Part shown: in pieces, positions 12,101 to 24,149 of the stretch
How the letters are laid out: every line of letters begins with the position of its first letter
Numbering within the stretch: position 1 is the first letter of the stretch
DNA from: Paraspadella gotoi
Taxonomy: Eukaryota; Chaetognatha
Length of the DNA: 64,000 nt
Direction: 5' to 3'
Assembly (NCBI GenBank): GCA_051294375.1
Contig: CM119265.1
Span: 11,099,818-11,163,817, forward strand
Notes under the pieces: model-generated
Seen by the model: the letters and a program-made list of their open reading frames with translations, nothing else
The model's database searches: none
What the model was told of the DNA's origin: nothing
Made by a program: the position numbers and the translations under genes

Positions 12101-15100
12101 TTCAAAACAGTTTTTTCTAAGATTATAAAATCTAAAAATATAACTCTTTTTGAAAAATTCCTCCATTAAGTGGGTCAAAAATTAGAAAAAGCTATATTTT
12201 AAGCTGAAAATTAACTTTTTATATATTAAATATAGTTTTTTTAATTTTTAACCCACTTAATGAAAGAATTTTTAAAATGATTTATATTTTCTTTTATCAA
12301 CTTTTGACGAGGAATTAAAATCTGCAATCAAAATTAAAAAAAACCTATTTTGAAATTTTTGATTTTATAAGGATAGTACTATATATAAATATAGCCTACT
12401 GCGAAAATTAAAAAACATAAAATTAATTTTTTTTACAAATTAATGTTCACTGATGGTATGTTGTTCATAATTGACTTTTAGAATTTTCGTATGTAACTTT
12501 CACTACGCCTTAATAATTATATCACAGCCTAAGTATTTATCTTTCTTTTCCACCAGCAAAAAGTAAACATTATTTATGTTAGAGAACAGGGATGTTTACT
12601 GAAAGGAGCCGAAAAACGTTCTACTTTTTCACTTTGATGTTATTTTTTAATAATAAAATGGGCGAATTTTTTAATTATTTAACTCTCACAGGCTTCACAA
12701 GACATTACACTTTCATAATATCACAATGTTAATGTAATTCATTATATTTTTTTACCCAGAAATTATAAAATAATAAAGTTATGGATTCCTTTCGTTCGTT
12801 TAAGGAAAAAAAATTAACTAGCGGAATTATAAGTTTGAAAGAGAAACCAGAATCTGCGAAAATCTTAAAAGGCGAGAATGTTGAAAAAATGGGGAGGAAT
12901 TTTGGTGGTTTTTGGTTGATTTCTTCTAAACCCATTGACCAATTTAGACGTGACTTAAAATTTACATTATTCCAGTCATTCTGTATCTAAAAATATAAAA
13001 ATATTATGAAAAAAGGTTTAGGATCGACTTTCGGAATTTTGTTCTAAAATAACGAGATTTGATTGTTTGTCGCGAAAGAAATCATGTCTTACCGTATTTT
13101 GAAGGCATAGAAATTCACCTAGTGTGTTCTACCTTACAAGTAAAAGATAAATATAGCCAACCGTTTTTATAACTGAAGAATATCCTATATTTATCAGCGA
13201 GATGAAAATAAATGACAATTATTCCACTTTCAAAATCATTGTCTAAAATATCCGAAGCGGGAGTAGAGCCTTGAGAAAAAAATGATTACAGAAAGCTTCA
13301 TATTATAAAATGAGGTACCCCTTTTTTGTGACCAGAATCTGTTCCCACCAAACTACTTGATCGAATTTCATGAAATTCTAGTCTTAATGACAATATAAAT
13401 GAAACTATCGAGGTGAATTTTGATATTCAACCCATGACAAGAAATACAGGGCCAAAAAAGGCAAACAAATTTTTTCCCGTTTTTTAAAATGTTTTAAACA
13501 TATAAAAACATATTTTCAATAATTAAGCTTGGCTTGAAGATGCATGGTTCATCGTTTTACTTCCAATTTTCCCATATTATTCTAAATCTAACTTCAACTG
13601 CTTGTGATCATGAAGCTGAAAGTTAAGGTAAACAAATATTTTTGTGGTAATAAATATGTTTTTGTGGAAGAGTAAACGCTCTACTCCCGCTTCGGGTATT
13701 TTAGACAATGATTTTGAAATTTGAATAACTATCCTTTATTTTCATTCCACTGATAAATATAGGACATTCTTCAGAAAACAGAAAAACAGTATTTGCGATT
13801 TTTCATGTTAAGGACAACTTTTAAGGATCAAATTGCTCGTAGGAATTTACGCGTCAATCAGATTCACAGAACTCTTCAGGATAAAGATGACACTTAATAT
13901 TTTTATTTTTTCCCCTCCCGATTTATTCAACATTTATATATCTTTGAGATTTAGAAAACCTTGCTCCATGTTTAAGCCAGTTCATCCGACCGCCGACGCC
14001 TCGAACGCGCAGCATCGAAAATAATAAATATTTTCTACAATGTTCCTTTATTTTGTAATCTCTCCAAATGATTTTTTTTAGTAAATTTAGCAAATTTAGT
14101 AAATCGACAAATTTTTCTAAAAATATTTCCGCAAAATCTGTCGATTCTCAGAAAAAATAAGTCCTGACGCTTTCCATTGGATTAAAATGCGGTTTTTTTT
14201 TTATTAATCAACGTCAGTATGTATATCATCTTTTAAAAGTAATAAATGAGTTGAAAATTTTCTCTTTATTAAAAATAAATGCAAGTCACAAAAAGTCACA
14301 AATTAATAGACATCTCTAAAAATTATTTGTGGCTAAACGAAACAGGTTTTTTGCTTTTAAGCTTATTCAATAGGCTATATTTTTTGTTAATTTAAACCAA
14401 GTTGAACAATTTTCGTTTAACAAATTATGATAAAAACTGAAAATGATACTTTTTGACTTGTCAACTTTAAAATTAATTCATAAGCAAACTATAAATGATT
14501 TAAGGAAATAAATTAACCTAAAGGTGAAGAAGATAAGTAAAAAATTTTTCTCAACTTTCCTTGGCATTCAAATCAGAAGATGAAAGTGAAAATTGACAAA
14601 AATGGACATGATTTTTTTTCCTAAATGTTGCAGAAATTGTACTTTTTTATCATTAGAAACATGTAGTAGGCCTCCCAGAAATATCAAACATTTTTGAAAG
14701 TTCTTGATTCTTGCAAAGTTTCTCATTCCAAATTAGGTGGAGAAAACGAATATCACCATTAAAATTTTTTTAGAATGCTCTTTATGGACTTTCCGCGCCA
14801 CTTTTTGCGCAAACCACTTCCGGTTGAAAAAAGATACGGATTTTTAAAAGAAGAAAGCAGTTATTCAGCCAGCACACTTAGTAATTAATCAAAATACAGC
14901 TCCTAATAATCCTAATACCTAATTATTTGGTTTTGCTTCACAAATTAAATTTTGTATGTCAAAGGATAACAATTAGAAAAGGCTTTATATTATAAAATGC
15001 TTGCTTTTGACAAAATTAGTGATAAAATTTTATTTTCGCCGACCAAGGTTTGGCGTTTTTAAAAACTTGTTGCCTTTAAACCTTCAGTTGATATTATGTA

Positions 15101-17674
15101 TTTAAGATTCGCTTTATACTGCTTTTTATGTAATTTTTTTTATTTTAAAAAATTATTTATTTTTATACATATTTTGAAAACCCTCGTAAGTCATAACAAC
15201 ATAATTAAGTCCAATTAATTAAATTTTATATTAACTACTTGAAGTATTAATAACAAAGGCAAAAGAGGGGCGAAATGCTCTACGATGCCCCCTTACCGTC
15301 TGACGGAGCAGCGAATCTCTCTCCGTGTGTTTGAGTCCGCTGCTTCAGGAGCTGCAGCAAGGGGGCATCGATAGAAAAAAGTGCCGGAGAAAAAAAGGTC
15401 AGCCACCGATGACGACTGAGGCGTCACCGTAGTTCGGTGAAAGGATTATCTGTTACTGAGGTTATCTTGATGACTAGGGTCACAAGAATATATTTATTTT
15501 TTGCCCAGACTTTTTATTCTGTCGGTAGTAGTACCTTTATACTGTCTGTTATTGACTTCGCTACATGAACTTGTCGTCTGGGAATTCGTTTGGAGCTCAG
15601 GTCTGCTGTGAGACGTTGCCATTGTTATTGGGCCCCAGCACCGGTGGCCTTGTTTCCTCGGCGCTATATCTACGTAACCACTAACCAAGAGTTTTAGTGC
15701 CAAGTTAGCGTTAGAATTAGGGGTCTAGGAAGCATCGCTGCAAAATAATCATTTATCGCGATGTCCGCCCGCAATTTTTGGCGACATTGCGATACAAATT
15801 ATATAAACTATTTATTAAAAAATAATAGCCTCCTTGCCATTGAGTTTGGACCTGCTATAGTGAGTTAAAGCATCCATCCCTCTTTCATCATATTTTTTAA
15901 ATTTATTTTTATTTCTTAAAATGTTTTGTATTTTGCACTTTATTTTCAATCAAAATATTTGAATTATTGTTAATGATTGTGTAGTCGGCCCTTGCATAAG
16001 TTCATCCCACCTATAAGCATGACACCTTCTGTCTAAACCAGGTGGCTCATTGAGTAAAGCCTTCAGCTCATGACCATTAAGTACCGGGTTCAATCCCAAA
16101 CCGATACCGATACCGACCCTGTGGGAAGCGTAAGGACAGCCATAAACCACCTTGGGGGCGTGGAAAACCCTCAACCCTGGTTCCAAGCCCAGGACCCGTT
16201 CCATGGCATGGTTGCTGACGGGGCATAGAAGTTACGGATAGTAGTATTCAGCCCACTTAGCGCCTTATTCATAATTTTTTTTATTATTGTCATTATGGAT
16301 CAATTAACTAATAAAAAATATTAAATACATATTTATAAAAATATAACAGAAAAAATATTATTAATATAAAAGAATAGTATTTGAAAAATCTTTCAAAAAT
16401 ACAATTATTTCCATTTTTTTTTTGAGGTAATATTGATAAAAATTTTAATATTTTTAAAAATTTATATACAAATATAATTTATAAAAAGTAAAATAATCAT
16501 TCAGCTATGTATAATAAACCATAAAATAAAATAAATAATTTTAGTCTAAAATTGTTTTATTCCTAAAAACAACAATTATTTTTTAACCGGAAGTGGTACG
16601 ACACATAAAGTGGCGTGGAAAGTCCATAAATCTCTACCCGAGAAATTTTTCATTGTGATATTCGTTTTTTTCATTAAAATTGGAATGAGAAACTTTGCAA
16701 GAACAAACAACTTTTCTAAAGTGGGATATTTTTGGGAGCCCTAACATGTAGAGATGATCTTAACCAATCCCTCGTTCGGCCCAATTTGTATTGTGGTACA
16801 AATTAAATTAATATTGTAAGTAACAACTGAACAATAATAGAAAAAGTAGTTTTTTTTACTAAATGCGAAGTTTGTAAGCGGAACCTAAACGTCTGTGCAT
16901 CTGTTCAAAACAAAAATAATTTAAAAAAATTGAAAAAGATTTTGACCATTTTTTGCTCCTTTGGGTGACACTCATATCTCGGCTCAGGGGTCAAATATTG
17001 AAATTCGTCTCGATAGTTCTATTTGTATTAACATAAGGATCATTCATACCAAACTTCATTGAATTTGGTCCAGTAATTTTCTCGGAACATGTTCGGGTCA
17101 CAAAAAAGGGGTACCTCATTTTATAATATGAAGCCTTCTGTAGACGACATCCGACCCCATTTCCTCACCCGCTCTGTTCTCGACGTCCGTCTTATTGGCG
17201 AGGACGACGAAAGGAAAGTTCTGCGGGTCTTTGACGTCGGCGTAATAGAGAAACTCCTTTTTCCACATGAGGAGGTTCTTGAAGCTTTGGAGGTCGTCGA
17301 CGGCGAAAGTGAGCAAGCAGATGTCCGATCCGCGATAGAATGGAGTGCGGAGAGAGCGGAACCGCTCCTGTCCCGCCGTGTCCCATATCTGGAGAAGAAA
17401 GCTTTATAATTTAGTATGAACATACTAAAAAATAGAATCGAATAGTTAATTATCTAAATTTAACAAACAGCCTCGTTTCTTTCACCTGAAGAGTGTATCT
17501 CTGTCCCTCCGTCTCGATCTCCTTGTTGAGGAACTCGACGCCGATGGTGTGGAAGCAGTGATCGTCGAAGGTGTTGGAGACATAGCGGTTCATCAAGGAA
17601 CTCTTCCCGACGCCGCCGTCGCCCAAAAGAATCACTTTCAGCAGGCAACTCTTTGGATTACGAGGCCCAGACAT
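6720..17674 (-). CDS. RAB9: Rab9 small GTPase
   Basis: Three exons give 209 residues: 17674-17486, 17388-17169 and 6940-6720. Rab9 drives late-endosome to trans-Golgi retrieval. Exon 1 has the P-loop GDGGVGKS, a Rab9-type switch I ([11 protein letters not shown]) and ends before the DTAGQ box. Exon 2 has [31 protein letters not shown] (Rab9-specific) and NKTD. Exon 3 starts at [10 protein letters not shown], has ETSAK and ends in a CC prenylation motif. The donor G|GTGAGG at 17168 and acceptor CTCGCAG at 6941 rebuild the AVSTEE junction in phase. I chose the ATG at 17674; an in-frame TTG further upstream is not a start. Intron 2 (10.2 kb) is packed with repeats. Exons 1-2 are present a second time near 24.4 kb. 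Confidence 0.92.
7741..8120. repeat. Purine-strand (GA/GAAA)-rich tract
   Basis: This stretch is almost wholly purine on the plus strand (AGAGAAAGAAAGAAA type). The same lead-in (…TTTAAA-ATTTTTATA…, then GAGAAAAAGAGAAG) recurs at 32480-32850 and 33260-33670, so it is an interspersed family and not just slippage. Its long reading frames on the minus strand are low-complexity artefacts. Confidence 0.7.
8770..9020. repeat. 22-23 bp minisatellite, about ten units
   Basis: Tandem units of the form GATGCGATGATAACCAAATATT degrade from left to right into GATGATAATCATTCATT variants. There are no spacers, so it is not a CRISPR. Confidence 0.85.
9050..10930. repeat. Higher-order repeat of ~620-690 bp units with (GA)n cores
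   Basis: The phrase TCCACGAAAATCTC recurs near 9200, 9886 and 10510. Each time it is followed by GTAAATTTGGGATTTTGTAT, AATGGCGATAATAAAAG, an ACGATC motif, a (GA)n block and GAACTCGTTT. This is about three full units plus a partial one. No coding sequence. Confidence 0.7.
10931..12520. repeat. AT-rich repeat-derived stretch
   Basis: No gene. The part 11540-11900 (AAAGGAAGGTTGAGA, ATGGCAATAGTACC, AAGCATGCTTACAA) is a diverged relative of 19170-19480 and 26145-26455, the right-hand flank of each tandem-duplicated unit. GC-rich specks near 11466 (GACGACGACGACGTCAC) and 11510 match nothing I know. Confidence 0.5.
15284..15369. other. 86-nt imperfect hairpin inside hAT-like element
   Basis: The arms GATGCCCCCTT and AAGGGGGCATC (11 bp) close a structure with a second stem (AGCAGCG/CGCTGCT) and a terminal loop near 15320. 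The shape resembles a MITE-type precursor hairpin. The duplicate near 22280-22363 has lost one C in an arm. Confidence 0.5.
16041..16108 (+). repeat. tRNA-derived SINE head
   Basis: Box A-like GTGGCTCATTGA (16042) and a good B box GGTTCAATCCC (16087) are spaced as in a tRNA. A D-arm GGCT…AGCC and a T-arm GGG TTCAATC CCC-like fold are possible, with CAT at the anticodon position. The acceptor stem does not close, and a 140-bp non-tRNA tail follows (to about 16250). The second copy is at 23038-23105. Confidence 0.55.
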
Positions 17675-17925
17675 TTTAAGACGGTGTTGTAGATAAGGAG
17701 ACAATTAAGAATATATATTTTTGTTCTTTATTTTTTTTTTATTAGTTTTTGTCTGGGTCGCTGTGTTTTTTTGATGGATTTGGTTTACGAATCCTTTACC
17801 AAGTCCATAAAGTGCATGATCCAAAAAACAGTCATTGTCTTCAAATCATTAATTCTTCCCTAAATCGTTCATAACCGGAAGCATTTTCTGATAATCTGCC
17901 TTTTTTTTTAGTCGGATCTGCTTAT

Positions 17926-18560
17926 CAGCAGATCCCGACTCTATAATTTACTTTGTCGTTCCGTCGGCCCCACCTCTAAATCTTTTTATTACATCAGAAC
18001 ATCATATTATGCTATAAATTAAGCAACAAAAAAAACGATGTCCGTCCGTCCGTCTGTCTGTCCCCCCTTAGCAAAAAACTCCAATTACTCGTGATTGGAT
18101 GGTTGGATTGGAATGAAATTTTGTGTGTGGGTAGGAAAGTGTGTGATTGAGCTGGATCTTAAGTTTCGATGGAATCGTGCTAGTGGAAATGAGTTATAAA
18201 TAATAATAATAAAAAACTTAAATCTTTTTACTAATTTTAACCCATAATTACTCAAATTAATCATAATTGGATAGATAGATTGAGATTAAATTTTGTGTGT
18301 GGGTAAGAAAGTGTGTGATGAAGCTGGATATAAAATTTAGATGGAATCGTGGAAATGAGTTTAAATGGAAAAAACATAAGTCACTTTTATTTTATTCTTT
18401 TTAATAATTTTAATCCATAATTAATCGATTGATTCATAATTGGATGGATAGAATAGGATGAAATTTTTTGTGTGTGGGTAAGAATGTGTGTGATTGAGCA
18501 GGATATAAAGTTTCGTTGGAAACGAGAAGTGGAAATGAGTTTGCATGGAAAAAACGAAAG
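17926..18560 (+). repeat. Palindrome-ended repeat family with 172-bp internal tandem units
   Basis: It starts with the near-palindrome GTCGGATCTGCT…AGCAGATCCCGAC. An ATGATGTCCGTCC-type (GTCC/GTCT)n block follows, then three units of 172-173 bp keyed by AATTGGATGG (18094, 18266, 18439). Further copies are 24895-25530 (+), 34230-34800 (-), 37200-37930 (-), 55975-57415 (-, interrupted) and 63140-63560 (+). No coding capacity. Confidence 0.75.
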
Positions 18561-19500
18561 TCAAGTCGACTTGAATTTTTATTATTTATGCTTCATTTTA
18601 ATTAATTAATTATTTAATTAATTAAGTGAAAAAATGATGCAATTTGAAAAAATGATGCAAGTTAAAAAAATGATGCAAGTTGAAAAAAATTATGCGAGTT
18701 GAAAAAATGATGCAAATTTGAAAAATAATGCGAGTTAAAAATATCTTAAGAAAAATGGTCATTCAAATCAACTTCAAAATAGGCCAAAATGGCCAAAAAG
18801 CTGAGCTCCTGGCGATTCCGAAAATGTATTCACTTTAAACATTTGATGCATTCTACGCCATTTTATATCGGTTTTAATTATAATATATGTATATTTATAT
18901 ATATTATATATATATTAATATATATTATATTGGTTGTACCAATTTCATAAAATAAAAAAATGAATGGGAAATTTTGCTTTTTGAAAATTGCAAACGGGGT
19001 TATGGTATGTTAACGTTATAAATATCACTTCGAATTATGAGATTTGGAAAGCCTCTTGTCTCAAGAGCATGCCAAATTTTTCTTTTCATTATTGACCGAA
19101 CTCTTCATAGTAAACCAACGTGGTAAAGTCCATTGTGGTCTGGTTTGACAACATGAAATTTTTATTTAAAAAAAAATTAAAAGGAAGGTTGAGAGAAAAA
19201 ACTGATTTTTCCTAATATCTATTGAAGGAACAAAGATACAGGGATGGCAATAGTACCAAAATGAAGCCATAATCATTGGGCTCATACAAGTTACAATGAA
19301 TTTTAAAACTAATGAAACCCCTAAAAATAAATGAAAATTAAATTCTTTTTAGTGATTCTGAAAGAAAAAAGGCTAAATTGTACTCTAGTAAAACTTTAAA
19401 GTTTTTTGGATAAAGAAAATAGAATTTTTTTTCACATAAATATTTGCTTGACTGATATTACAAGCATGCTTACAAAATTCTACAAAATATTATTCACCCC
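18561..19500. repeat. ATGATGCAAGTT minisatellite and AT-rich flank
   Basis: At 18625-18740 a short unit AAAAAATGATGCAAGTTG recurs about six times. Near 18780-18840 the phrase GAGCTCCTGGCGATTCCGAAA matches the left part of the TTAA-flanked MITE at 26.9 kb. At 18880-18930 there is a (TATA)n block. No gene. Confidence 0.5.
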
Positions 19501-20267
19501 ATCACAGCCTAAGTATTTATCTTTCTTTTCCACCAGCAAAAAGTAAACATTATTTTATGTTAGAGAACAGGGATGTTTACTGAAAGGAGCCAGAAAACGT
19601 TCAACTTCTTCACTTTGATGTTATTTTCCAATAATAAAATAGGCGAATTTTTAAATTATTTAACTCTCACAGGCTTCACAAGACATTACACTTTCATAAT
19701 ATCACAATGTTAATGTAATTCATTATATATTTTTACCCAAAAATTATAAAATAATAAAGTTATGGATTCCTTTTGTTCGTTTAAGGAAAAAAAATTCTGT
19801 GCGAAAGAATGAAAAGGCGCGTGGAATATGTTGAAAAAATGGGAGGAAATTTTGGTGTTTTGAGCGTTATTTCTTCTAAATCCATTGGCACAATTTTTGA
19901 GCGGATTAAGAATTTTCTACATTATTTCCAGCATTGATCTGTATCTAAGAAATATAAAATATTATTATGAAAAAAGGTTTTAGGATGCGACTTGTATCGG
20001 AATTTTGTTTCTAAATAAAAGAGATTTGATTGTTTGTCCGAAAGAGAAAATCATGTCTTTACCGTATTTTGAAGGGGCATAGAAAATCCCACCTAGTGTG
20101 TTTACCTTACAAGTAAACAGATAAATATAAGCCAACGCGTTTTTATAACTGAAGAATATCCTATATTTCATCAGCGAGATGAAAATAAACATGACAATTT
20201 ATTCGCATTTCAAATCATTGTTAAAATATCGCGAAGCGGGAGTAGAAGCTTGAGAAAAAAATGATTA

Positions 20268-23200
20268 CAGAAAAGCTTCATGATTATAAAATGAGGTACC
20301 CCTTGTTCTTGTGACCAGAATCTGTTCCACCACAACCTACTTGATCGAAATTGTCATAGAAATTCTAGTCTTAATGACAATATAAATGAAACACTAATCG
20401 AGGTGAATTTTGATATTCAACCCATGACAAGAAAATACAGGGCCAAAAAAGGCAAAAAATTTTTTCCCGTTTTTTAAATGTTTAAACATATAAAAACATA
20501 TTTTCAATAATTAAGCTTGGCTTGAAGATGCATGGTTCATCGTTTTAACTCCAATTTTCCATATTATTCTAAATCTAACTTCAACTGCTTGTGATCATGA
20601 AGCTCGAAAGTTAAGGTAAACAAATATTTTTGTGGTATAAATATTTTTGGGTGGAAGAGTAAACGCTCTACCCAGCTTCGGGTATTTTAGACAACTGATT
20701 TTGAAATTTGAATAACTTATCCTTTATTTTCATTCCACTCGATAAATATAGGACATTCTTCAGAAAACAGAAAAACACGTATTTGCGATTTTCATGTTAA
20801 GGACAACTTTTAAGGATCAAATTGCTCGTAGGAATTTACGCGTCAATCAGTTCACAGAACTCTCAGGATAAAGATGACACTTAATATTTTTATTTTTTGC
20901 CCTCCCGATTTATTTCAACATTTATATATTCTTGAGATTTAGAAAACCTTGCTTCCATGTTTAGCCAAGTTCATCCGACGCGCGACGCCTCGAACGCGCA
21001 GCATCGAAAAATAATATTTTCTACATATTTTTGTAATCTCGTTCTAAAATGATTTTTTTTAGTAAATTTAGCAATTTAGTAAATCGACAAAATTTTTCTA
21101 AAAAATATTTCCGCAAAATCTGTCGATTCTCAGAAAAAATAAGTTCCTGACGCTTTCCATTGGATTAAAAATGCGGTTTTTTTTTTTATTAATCAACGTC
21201 AGTAATGTATATCATCTTTTAAAAGTAATAAATGAGTTGAAAATTTTCTCATTTATTAAAAATAAATGCAAGTCACAAAAGTCACAAATTAATAGACATC
21301 TCTAAAAATTATTTGTGGCTAAACGAAACAGGTTTTTTGCTTTTAAGCTTATTCAATAGGCTATATTTTTTGTTAATTTAAACCAAGTTGAACAATTTTC
21401 GTTTAAACAATGTATGATAAAAACTGAAAATGATACTTTTTGACTTGTCAACTTAAATTAATTTCATAAGCAAACTATAAATGATTTAGAGGAAATAAAA
21501 TTAACCTAAAGTGGAAGAAGATAAGTAAAAAATTTTTCAAACTTTCCTTGGCATTCAAATCAGAAGATGAAAGTGAAAATTGACAAAAAATGGACATGAT
21601 TTTTTTTCCTAAATGTTGCAGAAATTGTACTTTTTAATACATTAGAAAACATGTAGTAGGCCTCCCAGAAATAATCAAACATTTTTGAAAGTTCTTGATT
21701 CTTGCAAAGTTTCTCATTCCAAATTAGGTGGAGAAAAGAATATCACCATTAAAATTTTTTAGAATGCTCTTTATGGACTTTCCGCGCCAACTTTTTGCGC
21801 GACAACACACTTCCGGTTGAAAAAGAATACGGGATTTTTAAAAAGAAGAAAGCAGTTATTCAGCCAGCACACTTAGTAATTAATCAAAATACAGCTCCTA
21901 ATAATCCTAATACCTAATTATTTGGTTTGCTTCACAAATTAAATTTTGTATGTCAAAGGATAACAATTTAGAAAAGGCTTTTATATATAAAATGCTTGCT
22001 TTTGACAAAATTAGTGATAAAATTTTATTTTCGCCGACCAAGGTTTTGGCGTTTTAAAAACTTGTTGCCTTTAAACCTTCAGTTGATATTATGTATTTAA
22101 GATTCGCTTTATACTGCTTTTTATGTAATTTTTTTTATTTAAAAAAATTATTTTATTTTTATACATATTTTGAAAACCCTCGTAAGTCATAACAACATAA
22201 TTAAGTCCAATTAATTAAATTTTATATTAACTACTTGAAGTATTAATAACAAAGGCAAAAGAGGGGCGAAATGCTCTACGATGCCCCTTACCGTCTGACG
22301 GAGCAGCGAATCTCTCTCGGTGTGTTGAGTCCGCTGCTTCAGGAGCTGCAGCAAGGGGGCATCGATAGAAAAAAGTGCCGGAGAGAAAAAAAGGTCAGCC
22401 ACCGATGACGACTGAGGCGTCACCGTAGTTCGGTGAAAGGATTAATCTGTTACTGAGGTTATCTTGATGACTAGGGTCACAAGAATATATTTATTTTTTG
22501 CCCAGACTTTTTATTCTGTCGGTAGTAGTACCTTTATACTGTCTGTTATTGACTTCGCTACACTGAACTTGTCGTCTGGGAATTCGTTTGGAGCTCAGGT
22601 CTGCTGTGAGACGTTGCCATTGTTATTGGCCCCAGCACCGGGTCCTTGTTTCCTCGGCGGCTATATCTACGTAACCACTAACCAAGAGTTTTAGTGCCAA
22701 GTTAGCGTTAGAATTAGGGGTCTAGGAAGCATCGCTGCAAAATAATCATTTATCGCGATGTCCGCCCGCAATTTTTGGCGACATTGCGATACAAATTATA
22801 TAAACTATTTATTAAAAAATAATAGCCTCCTTGCCATTGAGTTTGGACCTGCTATATGAGTAAAGCATCCATCCCTCTTTCATCATATTTTTTAAATTTA
22901 TTTTTATTTCTTAAAAATGTTTTGTATTTGCACTTTATTTTTCAATCAAAAATATTTGAATTATTGTTAATGATTGTGTAGTCGGCCCTTGCATAAGTTC
23001 ATCCCACCTATAAGCATGACACCTTCTGTCTAAACCAGGTGGCTCATTGAGTAAAGCCTTCAGCTCATGACCATTAAGTACCGGGTTCAATCCCAAACCG
23101 ATACCGATACCGACCCTGTGGGAAGCGTAAGGACAGCCATAAACCACCTGGGGGCGTGGAAAACCCTCAACCCTGGTTCCAAGCCCAGGCCCGTTCCATG

Positions 23201-24121
23201 GCATGGTTGCTGACGGGGCATAGAAGTTCGGATAGTAGTATTCAGCCCACTTAGCGCCTTATTCATTAATTTTTTATTATTGTCATTATGGATCAATTAA
23301 CTAATAAAAAATATTAAATACAATTTATAAAAATATAACAGAAAAAAATATTAATTAAATAAAAGAATAGTATTTGAAAAATCTTTCAAAAATACAATAT
23401 TTCCATTTTTTTTGAGGTAATATTGATAAAAATTTTAATATTTTTAAAAATTTATATACAAATATAATTTATAAAAAGTAAAATAATCATTCAGCTATGT
23501 ATAATAAACCATAAAATAAATAATTTTAGTCTAAAATTGTTTTTTCCTAAAAAAAACAATTATTTTAAACCGGAAGTGGTACGACACATAAAGTGGCGTG
23601 GAAAGTCCATAAATCTCTACCCGAGAAATTTTTCATTGTGATATTCGTTTTTTCATTAAATTTGAATGAGAAACTTTGCAAGAACAAAACAACTTTCTAA
23701 AGTGGGATATTTTTGGGAGCCCTAACATGTAGAGATGATCTTAACCAATCCCTCGTTCGGCCCAATTTGTATTGTGGTACAAATTAAATTAATATTGTAA
23801 GTAACAACTGAACAATAATAGAAAAAGTAGTTTTTTTTACTAAATGCGAAGTTTGTAAGCGGAACCTAAACGTCTGTGCATCTGTTCAAAACAAAAATAA
23901 TTTAAAAAAAATTGAAAAGATTTTGACCATTTTTTGCCCCTTTGGGTGACACTCATATCTCGGCTCAGGGGTCAAATATTGAAATTCGTCTCGATAGTTC
24001 TATTTGTATTAACATAAGGATCATTCATACCAAACTTCATTGAATTTGGTCCAGTAATTTTCTCGGAACATGTTCGGGTCACAAAAAAGGGGTACCTCAT
24101 TTTATAATATGAAGCCTTCTG
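20268..24121. mobile_element. TA-flanked TIR element, second copy
   Basis: The unit 2 counterpart of 13289-17140, with the same ends and TA flanks but many single-base indels. It contains the second hAT-like copy. Confidence 0.65.
21657..23724. mobile_element. hAT-like element, second copy
   Basis: Same ends (TAGGCCTCCCAG / TAGGGCTCCCAA) and the same ACATGTAG flanks (21649-21656, 23725-23732) as 14667-16743. The sharing shows that it was present before the tandem duplication or assembly duplication arose. Confidence 0.75.
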
Positions 24122-24149
24122 TAGACGACATCCGACCCCATTTCTCACT

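Larger units (their letters stand above)
14667..16743. mobile_element. hAT-like non-autonomous DNA transposon (copy 1)
   Basis: 2077 bp. Ends are TAGGCCTCCCAGAAATATC and, inverted, TAGGGCTCCCAAAAATATC; terminal homology extends about 150 bp (TTGCAAAGTTTCTCATTCC, CTTCCGGTT). It is flanked by an 8-bp duplication ACATGTAG at 14659-14666 and 16744-16751. The other arm of the long inverted repeat (near 7100-7130) has the uninterrupted site with ACAGATGG at this place. An 8-bp duplication and TAGGG ends are hAT hallmarks. No transposase is encoded. Confidence 0.8.
6972..16890. repeat. Long inverted repeat, ~0.7 kb arms, in RAB9 intron 2
   Basis: The left arm (6972-7690, starting GAGGTTCCGCTTACAAACG) is the reverse complement of a right arm split into 16890-16752 and 14666-14080 by the hAT-like element 14667-16743. 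The landmark GGAAAGCGTCAGGA (7625) pairs with its complement near 14160. A diverged single arm of the same family lies at about 31130-31720. The left boundary is about 30 bp from the RAB9 exon 3 acceptor. Confidence 0.7.
13289..17140. mobile_element. TA-flanked TIR element hosting nested insertions (copy 1)
   Basis: The ends are CAGAAAGCTTCATATTATAA (13289) and the complement ending GAAGCCTTCTG (17140), both flanked by TA. The inverted homology continues about 200 bp inward in diverged form. Inside are the right arm of the long inverted repeat and the hAT-like element. The right end lies 28 bp from the RAB9 exon 2 boundary. No transposase frame. The twin in unit 2 is 20268-24121. Confidence 0.7.
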
